NCBI RefSeq assembly: GCF_030161235.1
Contig: NZ_BSPW01000098.1
Span: 1-64,000 of the forward strand
DNA: 64,000 nucleotides
Reading direction: 5' to 3'
Origin: Vibrio zhanjiangensis
GTDB taxonomy: Bacteria > Pseudomonadota > Gammaproteobacteria > Enterobacterales > Vibrionaceae
In this document: positions 43,237 through 52,238 of the stretch, in pieces
How positions within the stretch are numbered: the first letter of the stretch is position 1
Layout: every line of letters begins with the position of its first letter
The notes under the pieces: model-generated
Told to the model about the DNA's origin: nothing
The model's database searches: none
Seen by the model: only the letters and a program-made list of their open reading frames with translations
Position numbers and translations under genes: made by a program

Positions 43237-44319
43237 CTATATATTTTGCTCTATTGTGCCATGTTCCAAACGGAACATCTTGCCCTTTTCATCTAACATA
43301 TCGTCGATTTGAACTTGCGTAATAGAGCTGACAAAAACTTGTGCCCGCGTCTCTTTCAAGCAGTCTGCAAGACGCTTGCGACGTTGACTATCTAATTCTG
43401 AAGCAAAGTCATCAATTAAGTAGATACATTGCTTACCAGTCACCTCTGTCAGGTGTTGTCCTTGTGCGACTCTAAGTGCACACACCATAAGCTTGAGCTG
43501 ACCGCGTGACAGCACATCTTCAACAGGTGTCCCATTCACTTTAATTCTTAAATCGGCTTTATTTGGTCCGCTAAAAGTATACCCTAGCGCCTGATCTCGT
43601 TCGAAGTTTTCCTCTAGGATTGATGCGTAAGACGTGTTTTTGTCCCATCCCCGCGAGTACTTCAACTGAATTTCAAATTCAGGTAGAAACAACTGGCATA
43701 TACTTGCTATTTTCTCGCTGACTTGCTCAACATAGTCAGCTCGCCAATGGCTAATTTTTTCAGCCAGGCCCGCCATTTCTTGATCCCAATAAGAAAGCTC
43801 ACGATAACATGATGCCGTTTTCAAAAGTGCATTACGCTGCTTATTCAACCGCTTAAATCGCCCCCAAGCATCATAGAACGCAGGTTCAACATGAAAAACG
43901 CCCCAATCGATAAAAGCTCTGCGGTGCTTTGGACCATCGGTTAATAAGTCAAAGCCTTCTGGGTGGATCAATTGCAGTGGCAAAGTCTGAGCAAGCTGAG
44001 CCAACTTTTGACCAGATTGACCCCCTATTTTAACTTCAGTTGAGCCATCACGCTGCTTATTAATGCCAATTGGTAACTCAAATTGATCCGAGTTCAAAAA
44101 ACGGCCATGAACAAACAGCTGGTCACAGCCATTTTGAATCACACGCCCCGTAAGGCTGCTTTTAAATGAACGACCGTGTCCAAGTAAATAAATGGCTTCC
44201 AAAACACTGGTTTTTCCACTGCCATTGGGACCAATAAGAAAGTTAAAGCCTGCTGATACTTCAATATCACAGGCTTCAATGTTACGAAACTTCTGAATAA
44301 CGATACGTGAAAGCGGCAT
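43237..44319 (-). CDS. recF: DNA replication and repair protein RecF
   Basis: RecF is an SMC-like ATPase that acts with RecO and RecR in loading RecA at gaps. 360 residues: Walker A GPNGSGKTS (about 30-38), the ABC-type signature LSRGQLK and Walker B YLIDDFASELD in the C-terminal part. A frame start at 44376 lies inside dnaN. The ATG at 44319 (MPLSRIVIQKFRN) follows the dnaN stop by one base, so translation is coupled. Confidence 0.97.
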   Translation of the reverse strand: MPLSRIVIQKFRNIEACDIEVSAGFNFLIGPNGSGKTSVLEAIYLLGHGRSFKSSLTGRVIQNGCDQLFVHGRFLNSDQFELPIGINKQRDGSTEVKIGGQSGQKLAQLAQTLPLQLIHPEGFDLLTDGPKHRRAFIDWGVFHVEPAFYDAWGRFKRLNKQRNALLKTASCYRELSYWDQEMAGLAEKISHWRADYVEQVSEKIASICQLFLPEFEIQLKYSRGWDKNTSYASILEENFERDQALGYTFSGPNKADLRIKVNGTPVEDVLSRGQLKLMVCALRVAQGQHLTEVTGKQCIYLIDDFASELDSQRRKRLADCLKETRAQVFVSSITQVQIDDMLDEKGKMFRLEHGTIEQNI

Positions 44320-44320
44320 A

Positions 44321-45421
44321 CTAAAGTCGCATTGGTGAAACCACGTATATTGAGCTGTCGTCTTGCGAATTTTCAATCAACGCACTGGCATTCGCTTCTG
44401 ACATTGATATTCTGACCTTATCACAACGCAAGGTATTCAATACATCAGAGATATAACTGACATTAAAACCAATTTCAATTGGCTCACCTTCATAGCTGAC
44501 ATCCAAGGTTTCTTCCGCTTCTTCCTGCTCTGGGTTATTAGCGGTAATGGTGAGCTCATTACCTGACAAGTTTACCCGTACACCACGAAACTTTTCGTTA
44601 GATAAAATCGCTGCACGAGAGAAGGCCTGACGCAATTGTTCACACTCAGCTTCAAGTATTTTGCTGGTTGACTGAGGCATGACGCGGCGATAGTCGGGAA
44701 AACGGCCATCGACCAGTTTAGAAGTGAAAACAAAATGATCGACTTCCGCACGAAGATTTGAACTACCAATCTGTAATGTGACATTTTGTTCTGGTGTATC
44801 CAGCAACTTCATTAACTCAAGTACCCCTTTACGCGGGACTATAATTTGTTGTTGCGCAAATTCGATATCCAATTGGGTCTGTGATACCGCCATACGGTGT
44901 CCATCTGTAGCCACACTGCGTAATGTGGTTCCTTCGAGCTCAAACAGCATACCATTTAAGTAATAACGCACATCTTGATTGGCCATCGAAAACTGCGTTT
45001 TTTCAATAAGACCGCGCAAGGCGCCTTGCGTAAGTGACAATTCAACGTCACTTTGCCAATCTTCAATATTGGGAAAATCATTGGCCGGTAAAGTTGATAG
45101 GGAAAAGCGGCTTCGACCTGAGCGCACTTGTGCCTTATCGCCATCAAGAATAAAGGTGATCACCGAATCATCGGCCAGCCCACGGCAAATATCGAGAAAC
45201 TTACGTGAAGGCACAGTCACACTGCCTGCCTCAAAGTCTCCTTCTAAAGCCACACGACTGATAAGCTCGACTTCCAAATCTGTGGCTGTCATAGAGAGCA
45301 TATTTCCCTCTACTTTAAGCAGTAAATTACCAAGAATAGGAAGAGTTGGACGGCCACCCAAAGCACCAGAAACTTGCTGGAGTGGCTTGAGTAGGTGACT
45401 ACGCTCAATGGAAAATTTCAT
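44321..45421 (-). CDS. dnaN: DNA polymerase III beta sliding clamp
   Basis: The ring-shaped processivity clamp, 366 residues in three similar domains. It begins MKFSIERSHLLKPLQQVSGALG and ends with the conserved YVVSPMRL that forms the protein-binding cleft. It lies 69 bases after dnaA and directly before recF, the common dnaA-dnaN-recF order. Confidence 0.98.
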   Translation of the reverse strand: MKFSIERSHLLKPLQQVSGALGGRPTLPILGNLLLKVEGNMLSMTATDLEVELISRVALEGDFEAGSVTVPSRKFLDICRGLADDSVITFILDGDKAQVRSGRSRFSLSTLPANDFPNIEDWQSDVELSLTQGALRGLIEKTQFSMANQDVRYYLNGMLFELEGTTLRSVATDGHRMAVSQTQLDIEFAQQQIIVPRKGVLELMKLLDTPEQNVTLQIGSSNLRAEVDHFVFTSKLVDGRFPDYRRVMPQSTSKILEAECEQLRQAFSRAAILSNEKFRGVRVNLSGNELTITANNPEQEEAEETLDVSYEGEPIEIGFNVSYISDVLNTLRCDKVRISMSEANASALIENSQDDSSIYVVSPMRL

Positions 45422-45490
45422 AGTACGCTCTTTCAGAATTCGTTTAGCTTGATAAGGAATGAATCTATTTCGTGCTTAGAATACTGCGAT

Positions 45491-46897
45491 TTAAGAAGAA
45501 AGGGTACGAATCAGATTAGAATAATCTTCTTTTATATCGTGACTTTCTTCGCGCAGTTGCTCTATTTTCCGACAAGCATGCAGTACCGTTGTGTGGTCAC
45601 GACCGCCAAAGGCGTCCCCTATCTCTGGCAAGCTATGATTCGTCAATTCTTTAGCCAAAGCCATGGCCAGTTGACGAGGACGAGCAACAGAGCGAGAACG
45701 ACGCTTAGACAACAGATCGGCCACTTTAATCTTGTAATACTCAGCAACCGTTTTTTGAATGTTATCTATTGTGACCAACTTTTCCTGTAATGCGAGAAGG
45801 TCGCGCAGCGCCTCTCGAACAAAATCAATCGTAATTGGGCGACCCGTGAAATTGGCATTAGCGATAACTCGGTTCAGCGCTCCTTCCAATTCCCGGACAT
45901 TCGATCGCAGTCTTTTCGCGATAAAAAACGCCACTTCATCAGCCAAATGAATTTGATGATCTTCTGCTTTTTTCATCAAGATCGCGACCCGAGTTTCTAG
46001 TTCGGGAGGCTCGATCGCAACCGTTAACCCCCAACCAAAACGAGATTTGAGACGATCTTCGACACCACTGATCTCTTTGGGGTAACGGTCTGATGTTAAG
46101 ATGATCTGTTGATTCCCTTCCAATAAGGCATTAAAGGTATGAAAGAATTCTTCTTGTGAACGTTCTTTATTAGCAAAAAATTGGATGTCATCAATGAGTA
46201 GAGCATCAACACTGCGGTAATAGCGCTTAAACTCTTCAATAGCATTATTTTGTAGAGCCTTAACCATATCCTGAACAAAACGTTCAGAGTGCATGTAGAC
46301 CACTTTCGCGTTAGGCTTGTTATCCACAATTGCATTACCAACGGCATGCAATAAGTGTGTTTTACCCAGCCCCGTCCCACCGTATAAAAAGAGAGGGTTA
46401 TAGGCTGCCCCCGGATTATCCGCGACTTGCCTCGCCGCCGCCAAACCGAGTTGGTTAGACTTACCTTCAACAAAGTTATTGAATTTATGCTTGATATTAA
46501 CGTTAGAGCGATGATTTATCTCAGCAAGTTTCTGTTCATCATCATCCCAAGTTTTGTGAATGGGTTTGCGAGCCTGAAGCTGAGCAGGCGCAGATGACTC
46601 GGCGGCAACATCCGCAGGCGTTCTTTTAGGCACAGGTGTAGGCGCTGAGATAGGTTTACTCCCAACTTCAAAGCGCAAACTTGGAATATCGTTTCCACAA
46701 TAATCCTGCAGTAACCGATTGATACTATTTAGGTATCGATCGCGAACCCAATCCATTACAAAACGGTTAGGCGCAAATAAAGTGAGCGTACTGTCATTGA
46801 GCTCCGCTTGTAACGGACGTACCCACATACTGAATTCTGTAGCTGGTAGCTCTTCTTGAAGCTGCTGCATACATTGCAACCAAAGCGAAGATGACAC
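45491..46897 (-). CDS. dnaA: chromosomal replication initiator DnaA
   Basis: DnaA binds the boxes of oriC, about 7.3 kb to the right, and melts the origin. 468 residues: N-terminal DnaB-interaction domain (SSLWLQCMQQLQEELPATEF), Pro/Ala linker, AAA+ domain with Walker A GGTGLGKTHLL and Walker B LLIDDIQF, and the C-terminal helix-turn-helix with the DnaA signature GGRDHTTVLHACRKI. The start is GTG. Upstream is a region with DnaA-box and GATC sites. Confidence 0.98.
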   Translation of the reverse strand: MSSSLWLQCMQQLQEELPATEFSMWVRPLQAELNDSTLTLFAPNRFVMDWVRDRYLNSINRLLQDYCGNDIPSLRFEVGSKPISAPTPVPKRTPADVAAESSAPAQLQARKPIHKTWDDDEQKLAEINHRSNVNIKHKFNNFVEGKSNQLGLAAARQVADNPGAAYNPLFLYGGTGLGKTHLLHAVGNAIVDNKPNAKVVYMHSERFVQDMVKALQNNAIEEFKRYYRSVDALLIDDIQFFANKERSQEEFFHTFNALLEGNQQIILTSDRYPKEISGVEDRLKSRFGWGLTVAIEPPELETRVAILMKKAEDHQIHLADEVAFFIAKRLRSNVRELEGALNRVIANANFTGRPITIDFVREALRDLLALQEKLVTIDNIQKTVAEYYKIKVADLLSKRRSRSVARPRQLAMALAKELTNHSLPEIGDAFGGRDHTTVLHACRKIEQLREESHDIKEDYSNLIRTLSS

Positions 46898-46948
46898 GTT
46901 GGCCCCACCCTAAATTAATGATCGAAAAAGATTGGTAATTTTACCTGT

Positions 46949-47099
46949 TGATAACCAAGATCGCCAGTAAATGATCGAGGTTCCAGTGAATAAGATCTAA
47001 GTTATTCACAATATTTTCGTCATTATCCGTAAGATCAACACAAGTGGTCCTATTCTTACTCACATAATGATCCACATCTGAGCAATTTCTCACAGATCT
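46949..47099. promoter_or_regulatory. dnaA control region with DnaA box and GATC sites
   Basis: A DnaA box TTATTCACA lies at 47002-47010, weaker TTATCC and TGATCCACA elements lie at 47023 and 47068, and GATC occurs about six times between 46949 and 47099. This is the expected setting for DnaA autorepression and SeqA/Dam timing. I could not assign one promoter confidently. The remaining bases up to 47263 hold the leader of the divergent transporter gene. Confidence 0.6.
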
Positions 47100-47263
47100 T
47101 TCGTCTGGTGATAACTCTGTGGAACAAGTTTTCTTAACTTGTGATTGAACGCGCTATTTTTTGTTCACTTATTCCTCCACTGTCTAGGTTATTGCTCTTG
47201 GTTATTTTTATTAATAACCAAATTAACAGTAGTATCAGTCTCCATAAACTTTGGAGCTTTATT

Positions 47264-48010
47264 ATGAAAAACTGGATTAAGGCTGCTGTAGCAGCATTGG
47301 CACTCTCAGCAATAACCGTTCAAGCCGCAACAAACGTTAAAGTAGGCATGTCTGGTCGTTATTACCCATTTACTTTCGTTGAACAAGATAAGTTGCAAGG
47401 GTTTGAAGTTGACCTTTGGGATGAAATTGGCAAACGCAATGACTACCAAGTTGAATATGTCACTGCCAATTTTTCAGGTTTATTCGGCTTACTCGAAACT
47501 GGCCGCATTGATACGATTTCAAACCAAATTACTATGACAGATGCACGTAAAAACAAGTACCTTTTTGCTGATCCTTATGTTGTTGACGGTGCACAGATTA
47601 CAGTGAGAAAAGGCAACAAAAATATTAACGGTATTGACGATCTTGAAGGAAAAACGGTCGCCGTCAACTTAGGATCTAATTTCGAACAACTGCTTAGAAA
47701 ATATGATAAAAATAAAAACATTATCATTAAAACATACGACACAGGTATTGAGCATGACGTAGCACTAGGTCGAGCTGACGCTTTTGTTATGGATCGTCTT
47801 TCTGCACTTGAACTCATTAAGAAAACAGGCCTTCCCCTTCAACTCGCGGGAAAACCTTTTGAAACCATTGAAAATGCATGGCCGTTTGTTGACAACGCAA
47901 GAGGCAAGCAACTTCAAAGTGAGGTAAACCAAACCTTAGCCGCTATGCGTGCAGATGGAACACTCAATACGATTTCACAAAAATGGTTTGGTGCAGATAT
48001 CACCCAATAG
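47264..48010 (+). CDS. amino acid ABC transporter, periplasmic binding protein
   Basis: A 248-residue type II solute-binding protein: signal peptide (1-21, ending VQA), then the SBP_bac_3 pattern GRYYPFTFVEQDKLQGFEVDLW in pieces and the hinge FANPYV-like FADPYVVDGAQITV. Similar to cystine/polar amino acid binding proteins (FliY/TcyJ type); the ligand is not certain. GGAG lies seven bases before the ATG at 47264; the upstream frame start at 47141 has no family support. First gene of a three-gene transporter next to dnaA. Confidence 0.9.
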   Translation: MKNWIKAAVAALALSAITVQAATNVKVGMSGRYYPFTFVEQDKLQGFEVDLWDEIGKRNDYQVEYVTANFSGLFGLLETGRIDTISNQITMTDARKNKYLFADPYVVDGAQITVRKGNKNINGIDDLEGKTVAVNLGSNFEQLLRKYDKNKNIIIKTYDTGIEHDVALGRADAFVMDRLSALELIKKTGLPLQLAGKPFETIENAWPFVDNARGKQLQSEVNQTLAAMRADGTLNTISQKWFGADITQ

Positions 48011-48058
48011 TGTCGATAAAATATAGACATCCAATAATACACAAATAGATAGACGACT

Positions 48059-48095
48059 AACCCACCGCTTTTTTACCCCTTGCCGTGGGTTTTTC
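48059..48095 (+). terminator. intercistronic terminator within the transporter operon
   Basis: AACCCAC (48059-48065) pairs with GTGGGTT (48085-48091), and further T residues follow. It lies between the binding-protein and permease genes and should lower expression of the membrane parts relative to the binding protein. Confidence 0.65.
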
Positions 48096-48129
48096 CTTTT
48101 TAATAGGACGAATTTTACTGAGACACATT

Positions 48130-48801
48130 ATGGGATTTGATTTCAACTACATGCTAAACCTAATGCCGATACTGCTTAAGTATCTTGGTACCACCATGGA
48201 AATGGCGACATTAGGCTTAGTATTCGCATTAATATTGGCTGTCGTACTTGCTAACATTCGAGTATTTCGTGTACCCGTACTCGATCAGTTGAGTCAAATC
48301 TACATCAGCTTTTTCCGCGGAACACCACTCTTGGTCCAGCTGTTCCTTCTTTATTACGGGTTACCACAGATTTTTCCAGTATTTATCGGGCTCAATGCCT
48401 TTAGCGCCGCCGTTATTGGCCTAACTCTGCACTTTGCAGCCTACATGGCAGAAAGTATTCGGGCTGCAATCATAGGGGTAGATCGCAGTCAGATGGAGGC
48501 CAGTCTATCGGTAGGGATGACGACGTTTCAAGCGATGCGGCGAATTATTCTGCCTCAAGCAACTCGAATCGCGCTCCCGTCACTGATGAATTACTTCATT
48601 GATATGATCAAATCAACTTCGCTAGCCTTCACTTTGGGTGTTGCTGAAATCATGGCAAAGGCTCAAATGGAGGCCTCATCCAGCTTCCGTTTTTTCGAAG
48701 CTTTTTTGGCGGTCGCACTCATTTACTGGGCAGTCGTTGTCGTCCTTACCCGTCTACAAAACTGGGCCGAAGTGAAACTGAATAAGGCGTATATAAGATG
48801 A
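48130..48801 (+). CDS. amino acid ABC transporter, permease
   Basis: A 223-residue inner-membrane permease of the His/Glu/Gln/Arg/opine family with about five hydrophobic segments and the EAA-loop signature EASLSVGMTTFQAMRRIILPQA around 135-157 (in parts). The start at 48130 (MGFDFNYMLNL) is preferred over a frame start at 48085 that lies in the terminator. It overlaps the ATPase gene by 4 bases. Confidence 0.92.
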   Translation: MGFDFNYMLNLMPILLKYLGTTMEMATLGLVFALILAVVLANIRVFRVPVLDQLSQIYISFFRGTPLLVQLFLLYYGLPQIFPVFIGLNAFSAAVIGLTLHFAAYMAESIRAAIIGVDRSQMEASLSVGMTTFQAMRRIILPQATRIALPSLMNYFIDMIKSTSLAFTLGVAEIMAKAQMEASSSFRFFEAFLAVALIYWAVVVVLTRLQNWAEVKLNKAYIR

Positions 48802-49535
48802 TTAAGCTTACCAATATCCATAAAAGCTTTGGCGATTCAAACGTTCTTAAAGGCATTGATCTAGAAATAAATCAAGGAGAAATCATTGTCATTATCGGCT
48901 CCAGCGGGACAGGAAAATCAACCTTACTGCGCACGGTTAATTTTTTAGAGCAAGCCGACAAAGGAGAAATAACCATAGGTGATATCCGCGTGGATGCAGA
49001 AAAACATTCACAATCTGAGGTACTCAATCTGCGTCGAAAAACAGGATTTGTTTTCCAAAACTATGCTCTATTTGCCCATATGACAGCGAAACAAAACATT
49101 GCCGAAGGATTGATTACGGTCCATGGCTGGAAAAAAGCACTCGCCCTAGCACATGCACAAAAAATCCTCGATGATATAGGCTTGGGCGACAAAGCAGACC
49201 GTTATCCTGACGCGCTCTCAGGTGGCCAGCAACAACGGGTAGGCATAGGTCGAGCCATGGCACTTCAACCGGAACTATTGCTATTTGATGAGCCCACTTC
49301 CGCTCTCGATCCTGAGTGGGTTGGGGAGGTACTGCAGCTGATGAAAGAACTGGCCAACAAAGATCAGACCATGCTGGTGGTTACGCATGAAATGCAGTTT
49401 GCCCGAGAGGTCGCAGACAGAGTGATCTTTATGGCCGACGGGAATATAGTCGAGCAAGGTACTCCACAGGTTATATTTAATCATCCACAGGATCTTCGCT
49501 TGAGAAAATTCCTCAGACAAGTGGGTGAAAAATAA
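48798..49535 (+). CDS. amino acid ABC transporter, ATP-binding protein
   Basis: A 245-residue ATPase with Walker A GSSGTGKST (35-43), Q-loop, signature LSGGQQQR, Walker B LLLFDEPTSALDP and the switch histidine in VVTHEM. Polar amino acid (GlnQ/TcyN) type. The ATGA overlap with the permease indicates coupled translation. No clear terminator follows. Confidence 0.95.
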   Translation: MIKLTNIHKSFGDSNVLKGIDLEINQGEIIVIIGSSGTGKSTLLRTVNFLEQADKGEITIGDIRVDAEKHSQSEVLNLRRKTGFVFQNYALFAHMTAKQNIAEGLITVHGWKKALALAHAQKILDDIGLGDKADRYPDALSGGQQQRVGIGRAMALQPELLLFDEPTSALDPEWVGEVLQLMKELANKDQTMLVVTHEMQFAREVADRVIFMADGNIVEQGTPQVIFNHPQDLRLRKFLRQVGEK

Positions 49536-49562
49536 AGATCACTATCGAAGCACTCTTGATCC

Positions 49563-49590
49563 TTGAGATTTTGTTCACACTCCGTATAAT
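49563..49590 (+). promoter_or_regulatory. rpmH-rnpA promoter
   Basis: TTGAGA (49563-49568), a 16-base spacer and a perfect TATAAT (49585-49590) lie about 175 bases upstream of rpmH. The leader is long, as in other rpmH operons. Confidence 0.65.
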
Positions 49591-49765
49591 CGCTCGGCCG
49601 GAATTTAGCAGTTGCTCAATGATTGACACTTTGTGTGACTGTGATTACAATTCCGCCTCTTTGTTTAGAGGTGTCGGCCTGTCTTAACTTGCATAGCAAA
49701 AGACATAAAAGGCCAACGCAAGGATAACATTGACCTAACACTACTGATCAGTAAAGGTAATTATC

Positions 49766-49900
49766 ATGAAACGCACTTTTCAACCTTCAGTTCTAAAGCG
49801 CAAGCGTACTCACGGTTTCCGTGCTCGCATGGCAACTAAGAACGGTCGTAAAGTAATTAATGCACGTCGTGCAAAAGGCCGTGCGCGCCTTTCAAAGTAA
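49766..49900 (+). CDS. rpmH: 50S ribosomal protein L34
   Basis: The 44-residue, very basic protein reads MKRTFQPSVLKRKR at the start and RAKGRARLSK at the end, the standard L34 sequence. AAAGG lies eight bases upstream. Too short for routine ORF listing, but certain from its sequence and its place before rnpA. Confidence 0.97.
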   Translation: MKRTFQPSVLKRKRTHGFRARMATKNGRKVINARRAKGRARLSK

Positions 49901-49913
49901 TCACTAGTTTATT

Positions 49914-50270
49914 TTGAATACGTACGCGTTCAATCGGGAGTTACGTTTGTTAACTCCCGAGCATTACAAAAATGTCTTTCAGCAAGCTCACAGAGCTGGC
50001 TCGCCACATCTTACTATCATTGCTCGCAATAATTCTCTTTCTCATCCAAGATTAGGATTGGCAGTACCCAAAAAACAGATTAAAACCGCTCCTGCACGCA
50101 ATCGCTTTAAGCGTCTCGCTCGCGAAAGTTTTCGCAACAAACAGCACCAACTCCCACACAAGGATTTTGTTGTAATTGCTAAAAAAAGCGCACAGGATCT
50201 CAGCAATGATGAACTTTTTAAGTTGTTTGATAAATTATGGCAGCGTCTGTCTCGCCCTTCGCGTGGGTAG
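49914..50270 (+). CDS. rnpA: ribonuclease P protein component
   Basis: The protein cofactor of RNase P, 118 basic residues with the RNR signature around APARNRFKRLARESFR and the LGLAVPKK strand. The start codon is TTG, 13 bases after rpmH. Its last 34 bases overlap the start of yidD. Confidence 0.95.
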   Translation: MNTYAFNRELRLLTPEHYKNVFQQAHRAGSPHLTIIARNNSLSHPRLGLAVPKKQIKTAPARNRFKRLARESFRNKQHQLPHKDFVVIAKKSAQDLSNDELFKLFDKLWQRLSRPSRG

Positions 50271-50494
50271 CAATCGGCTTAGTCCGACTATATCAAGGCC
50301 TAATCAGTCCACTTATTGGACCGCGTTGTCGTTTTACCCCAACCTGCTCAAGTTACGCGATTGAAGCACTAAAATATCATGGATTTGTAAAAGGTTGTTG
50401 GTTATCGAGCAAACGTCTATTAAAATGCCACCCTTTGAATACGGGTGGTTTTGACCCAGTACCACCAGTCCAGAAACAAGACAGAGATAAATAA
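50237..50494 (+). CDS. yidD: membrane protein insertion efficiency factor YidD
   Basis: An 85-residue protein that helps YidC-dependent insertion. The conserved core GLVRLYQGLISPLIGPRCRF is followed by PTCSSYAIEAL and CHPLNTGGFDPVP. It overlaps rnpA by 34 bases in another frame and is two bases before yidC, so three genes are packed without spacing. Confidence 0.95.
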   Translation: MAASVSPFAWVAIGLVRLYQGLISPLIGPRCRFTPTCSSYAIEALKYHGFVKGCWLSSKRLLKCHPLNTGGFDPVPPVQKQDRDK

Positions 50495-50496
50495 CG

Positions 50497-52116
50497 ATGG
50501 ATTCTCAACGTAATATCCTGTTGATCGCGCTAGCACTGGTTTCTTTCTTGTTATTTCAAAAATGGCAAGGGGCAAAGAATCCAGTACCACAGACGGTTGA
50601 ACAGGCACAATCTAGCAGCACAGCACCTGCCCCATCTCTTGCGGATGAATTAGATCCCGCTCCCGCGCAGCAAGCGTCTGCTAAAACGATCACCGTGACA
50701 ACTGACGTCTTAACTCTGTCGATTGATACGGTAGGTGGTGATGTTATCACCGCAGACCTTAATAAATACTCTGCTGAACTCAACTCTGTAGATCCATTCG
50801 TTCTACTTAAAAATGAAGCGGGTCACCAATTTATTGCACAAAGTGGTTTAGTTGGACCTCAAGGTATCGACCTTAGCAGTGGTAATCGTCCTGTATACCA
50901 AGTCAATGCTGATAACGTCGTTTTGGCCGATGACCAAAACGAATTGCGTATTCCGATGACGTATAAGGCTAATGGACTTGAGTACACCAAGACCTTCATT
51001 TTACAGCGCGGCAGCTATGCAGTAGATGTTGAATATGATGTAGTAAACAATTCAGGCAACAACGCCACGTTTGGTATGTACGCACATCTTCGCCAAAATT
51101 TAATGGATGATGGCGGCAGCATTACCATGCCAACTTATCGTGGCGGAGCGTATTCAAGCGAAGAAACTCGTTACAAAAAATACAGCTTCGACGATATGCA
51201 AGATCGTAATCTGTCTGTCAACTTGCCAGATGGCCAAGGTTGGGCAGCGATGATTCAGCACTACTTTGCGACCGCTTGGATTCCTCGCGATGAACCAGGT
51301 ACTAACCTTTACACTCGCGTAATTGGTAACCTAGGTGATATTGGCGTTCGTATGCCAAATAAAACTATCGCTAACGGTGACTCTGCTCAGTTTAAGGCCA
51401 CGCTTTGGGTTGGACCTAAACTTCAAGATCAAATGGCGAAAGTGGCACCAAACCTAGATTTGGTGGTGGATTACGGCTGGTTATGGTTTATCGCTAAACC
51501 CCTTCACACTCTGCTTTCATTTATTCAAAGTTTTGTTGGCAACTGGGGCTTAGCCATTATCTGTCTAACCTTCATTGTTCGTGGTGCTATGTACCCACTG
51601 ACCAAAGCTCAGTACACTTCTATGGCTAAAATGCGTATGCTTCAGCCTAAGCTACAAGCTATGCGTGAGCGTATTGGTGATGACCGTCAGCGCATGAGCC
51701 AAGAAATGATGGAGCTGTATAAGAAAGAGAAAGTGAACCCGCTGGGTGGCTGTTTACCTCTTGTACTGCAGATGCCTATCTTCATTGCGCTGTATTGGGC
51801 ATTGATGGAATCCGTAGAACTGCGCCATTCTCCATTCTTCGGCTGGATCACTGACCTATCAGCACAAGATCCATATTATATATTGCCATTACTAATGGGC
51901 GCTTCAATGTTCATGATTCAAAAGATGAGCCCAACCACAGTAACCGATCCTATGCAGCAGAAGATCATGACCTTTATGCCGGTTATGTTCACTTTCTTCT
52001 TCTTATTCTTCCCATCAGGTTTGGTACTTTACTGGCTTGTCTCAAACATTGTGACGCTTATCCAGCAAACCTTGATTTATAAATCACTGGAAAAGAAAGG
52101 CTTGCACACTAAATAA
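50497..52116 (+). CDS. yidC: membrane protein insertase YidC
   Basis: YidC inserts and folds inner-membrane proteins, including ATP synthase subunit c encoded further right. 539 residues: N-terminal membrane anchor (MDSQRNILLIALALVSFLLF), a large periplasmic beta domain to about 340 and five conserved C-terminal membrane segments with the GGCLPLVLQMPIFIALYW region. Gram-negative length and layout. Confidence 0.97.
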   Translation: MDSQRNILLIALALVSFLLFQKWQGAKNPVPQTVEQAQSSSTAPAPSLADELDPAPAQQASAKTITVTTDVLTLSIDTVGGDVITADLNKYSAELNSVDPFVLLKNEAGHQFIAQSGLVGPQGIDLSSGNRPVYQVNADNVVLADDQNELRIPMTYKANGLEYTKTFILQRGSYAVDVEYDVVNNSGNNATFGMYAHLRQNLMDDGGSITMPTYRGGAYSSEETRYKKYSFDDMQDRNLSVNLPDGQGWAAMIQHYFATAWIPRDEPGTNLYTRVIGNLGDIGVRMPNKTIANGDSAQFKATLWVGPKLQDQMAKVAPNLDLVVDYGWLWFIAKPLHTLLSFIQSFVGNWGLAIICLTFIVRGAMYPLTKAQYTSMAKMRMLQPKLQAMRERIGDDRQRMSQEMMELYKKEKVNPLGGCLPLVLQMPIFIALYWALMESVELRHSPFFGWITDLSAQDPYYILPLLMGASMFMIQKMSPTTVTDPMQQKIMTFMPVMFTFFFLFFPSGLVLYWLVSNIVTLIQQTLIYKSLEKKGLHTK

Positions 52117-52137
52117 AGTGTAAATAGAAATAATATT

Positions 52138-52163
52138 AAAAGGCGACCAAAAGGTCGCCTTTT
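52138..52163 (+). terminator. terminator after yidC
   Basis: AAAAGGCGACC (52138-52148) pairs with GGTCGCCTTTT (52153-52163) with an AAAA loop. Confidence 0.8.
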
Positions 52164-52238
52164 CGTTTTGAGCTGATTACAATTCAGCTAACCGATATTT
52201 GCCTTATTAGGGCGTTTTGAAACAACACAGGCACATTT

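Noticed and set aside
44320..44376. Extended start of recF inside dnaN
   Set aside because: The first 19 residues overlap dnaN and lack similarity; MPLSRIVIQ is the standard RecF start.
47141..47263. 41-residue extension of the ABC transporter binding protein
   Set aside because: It would place the signal peptide internally; GGAG precedes the ATG at 47264.
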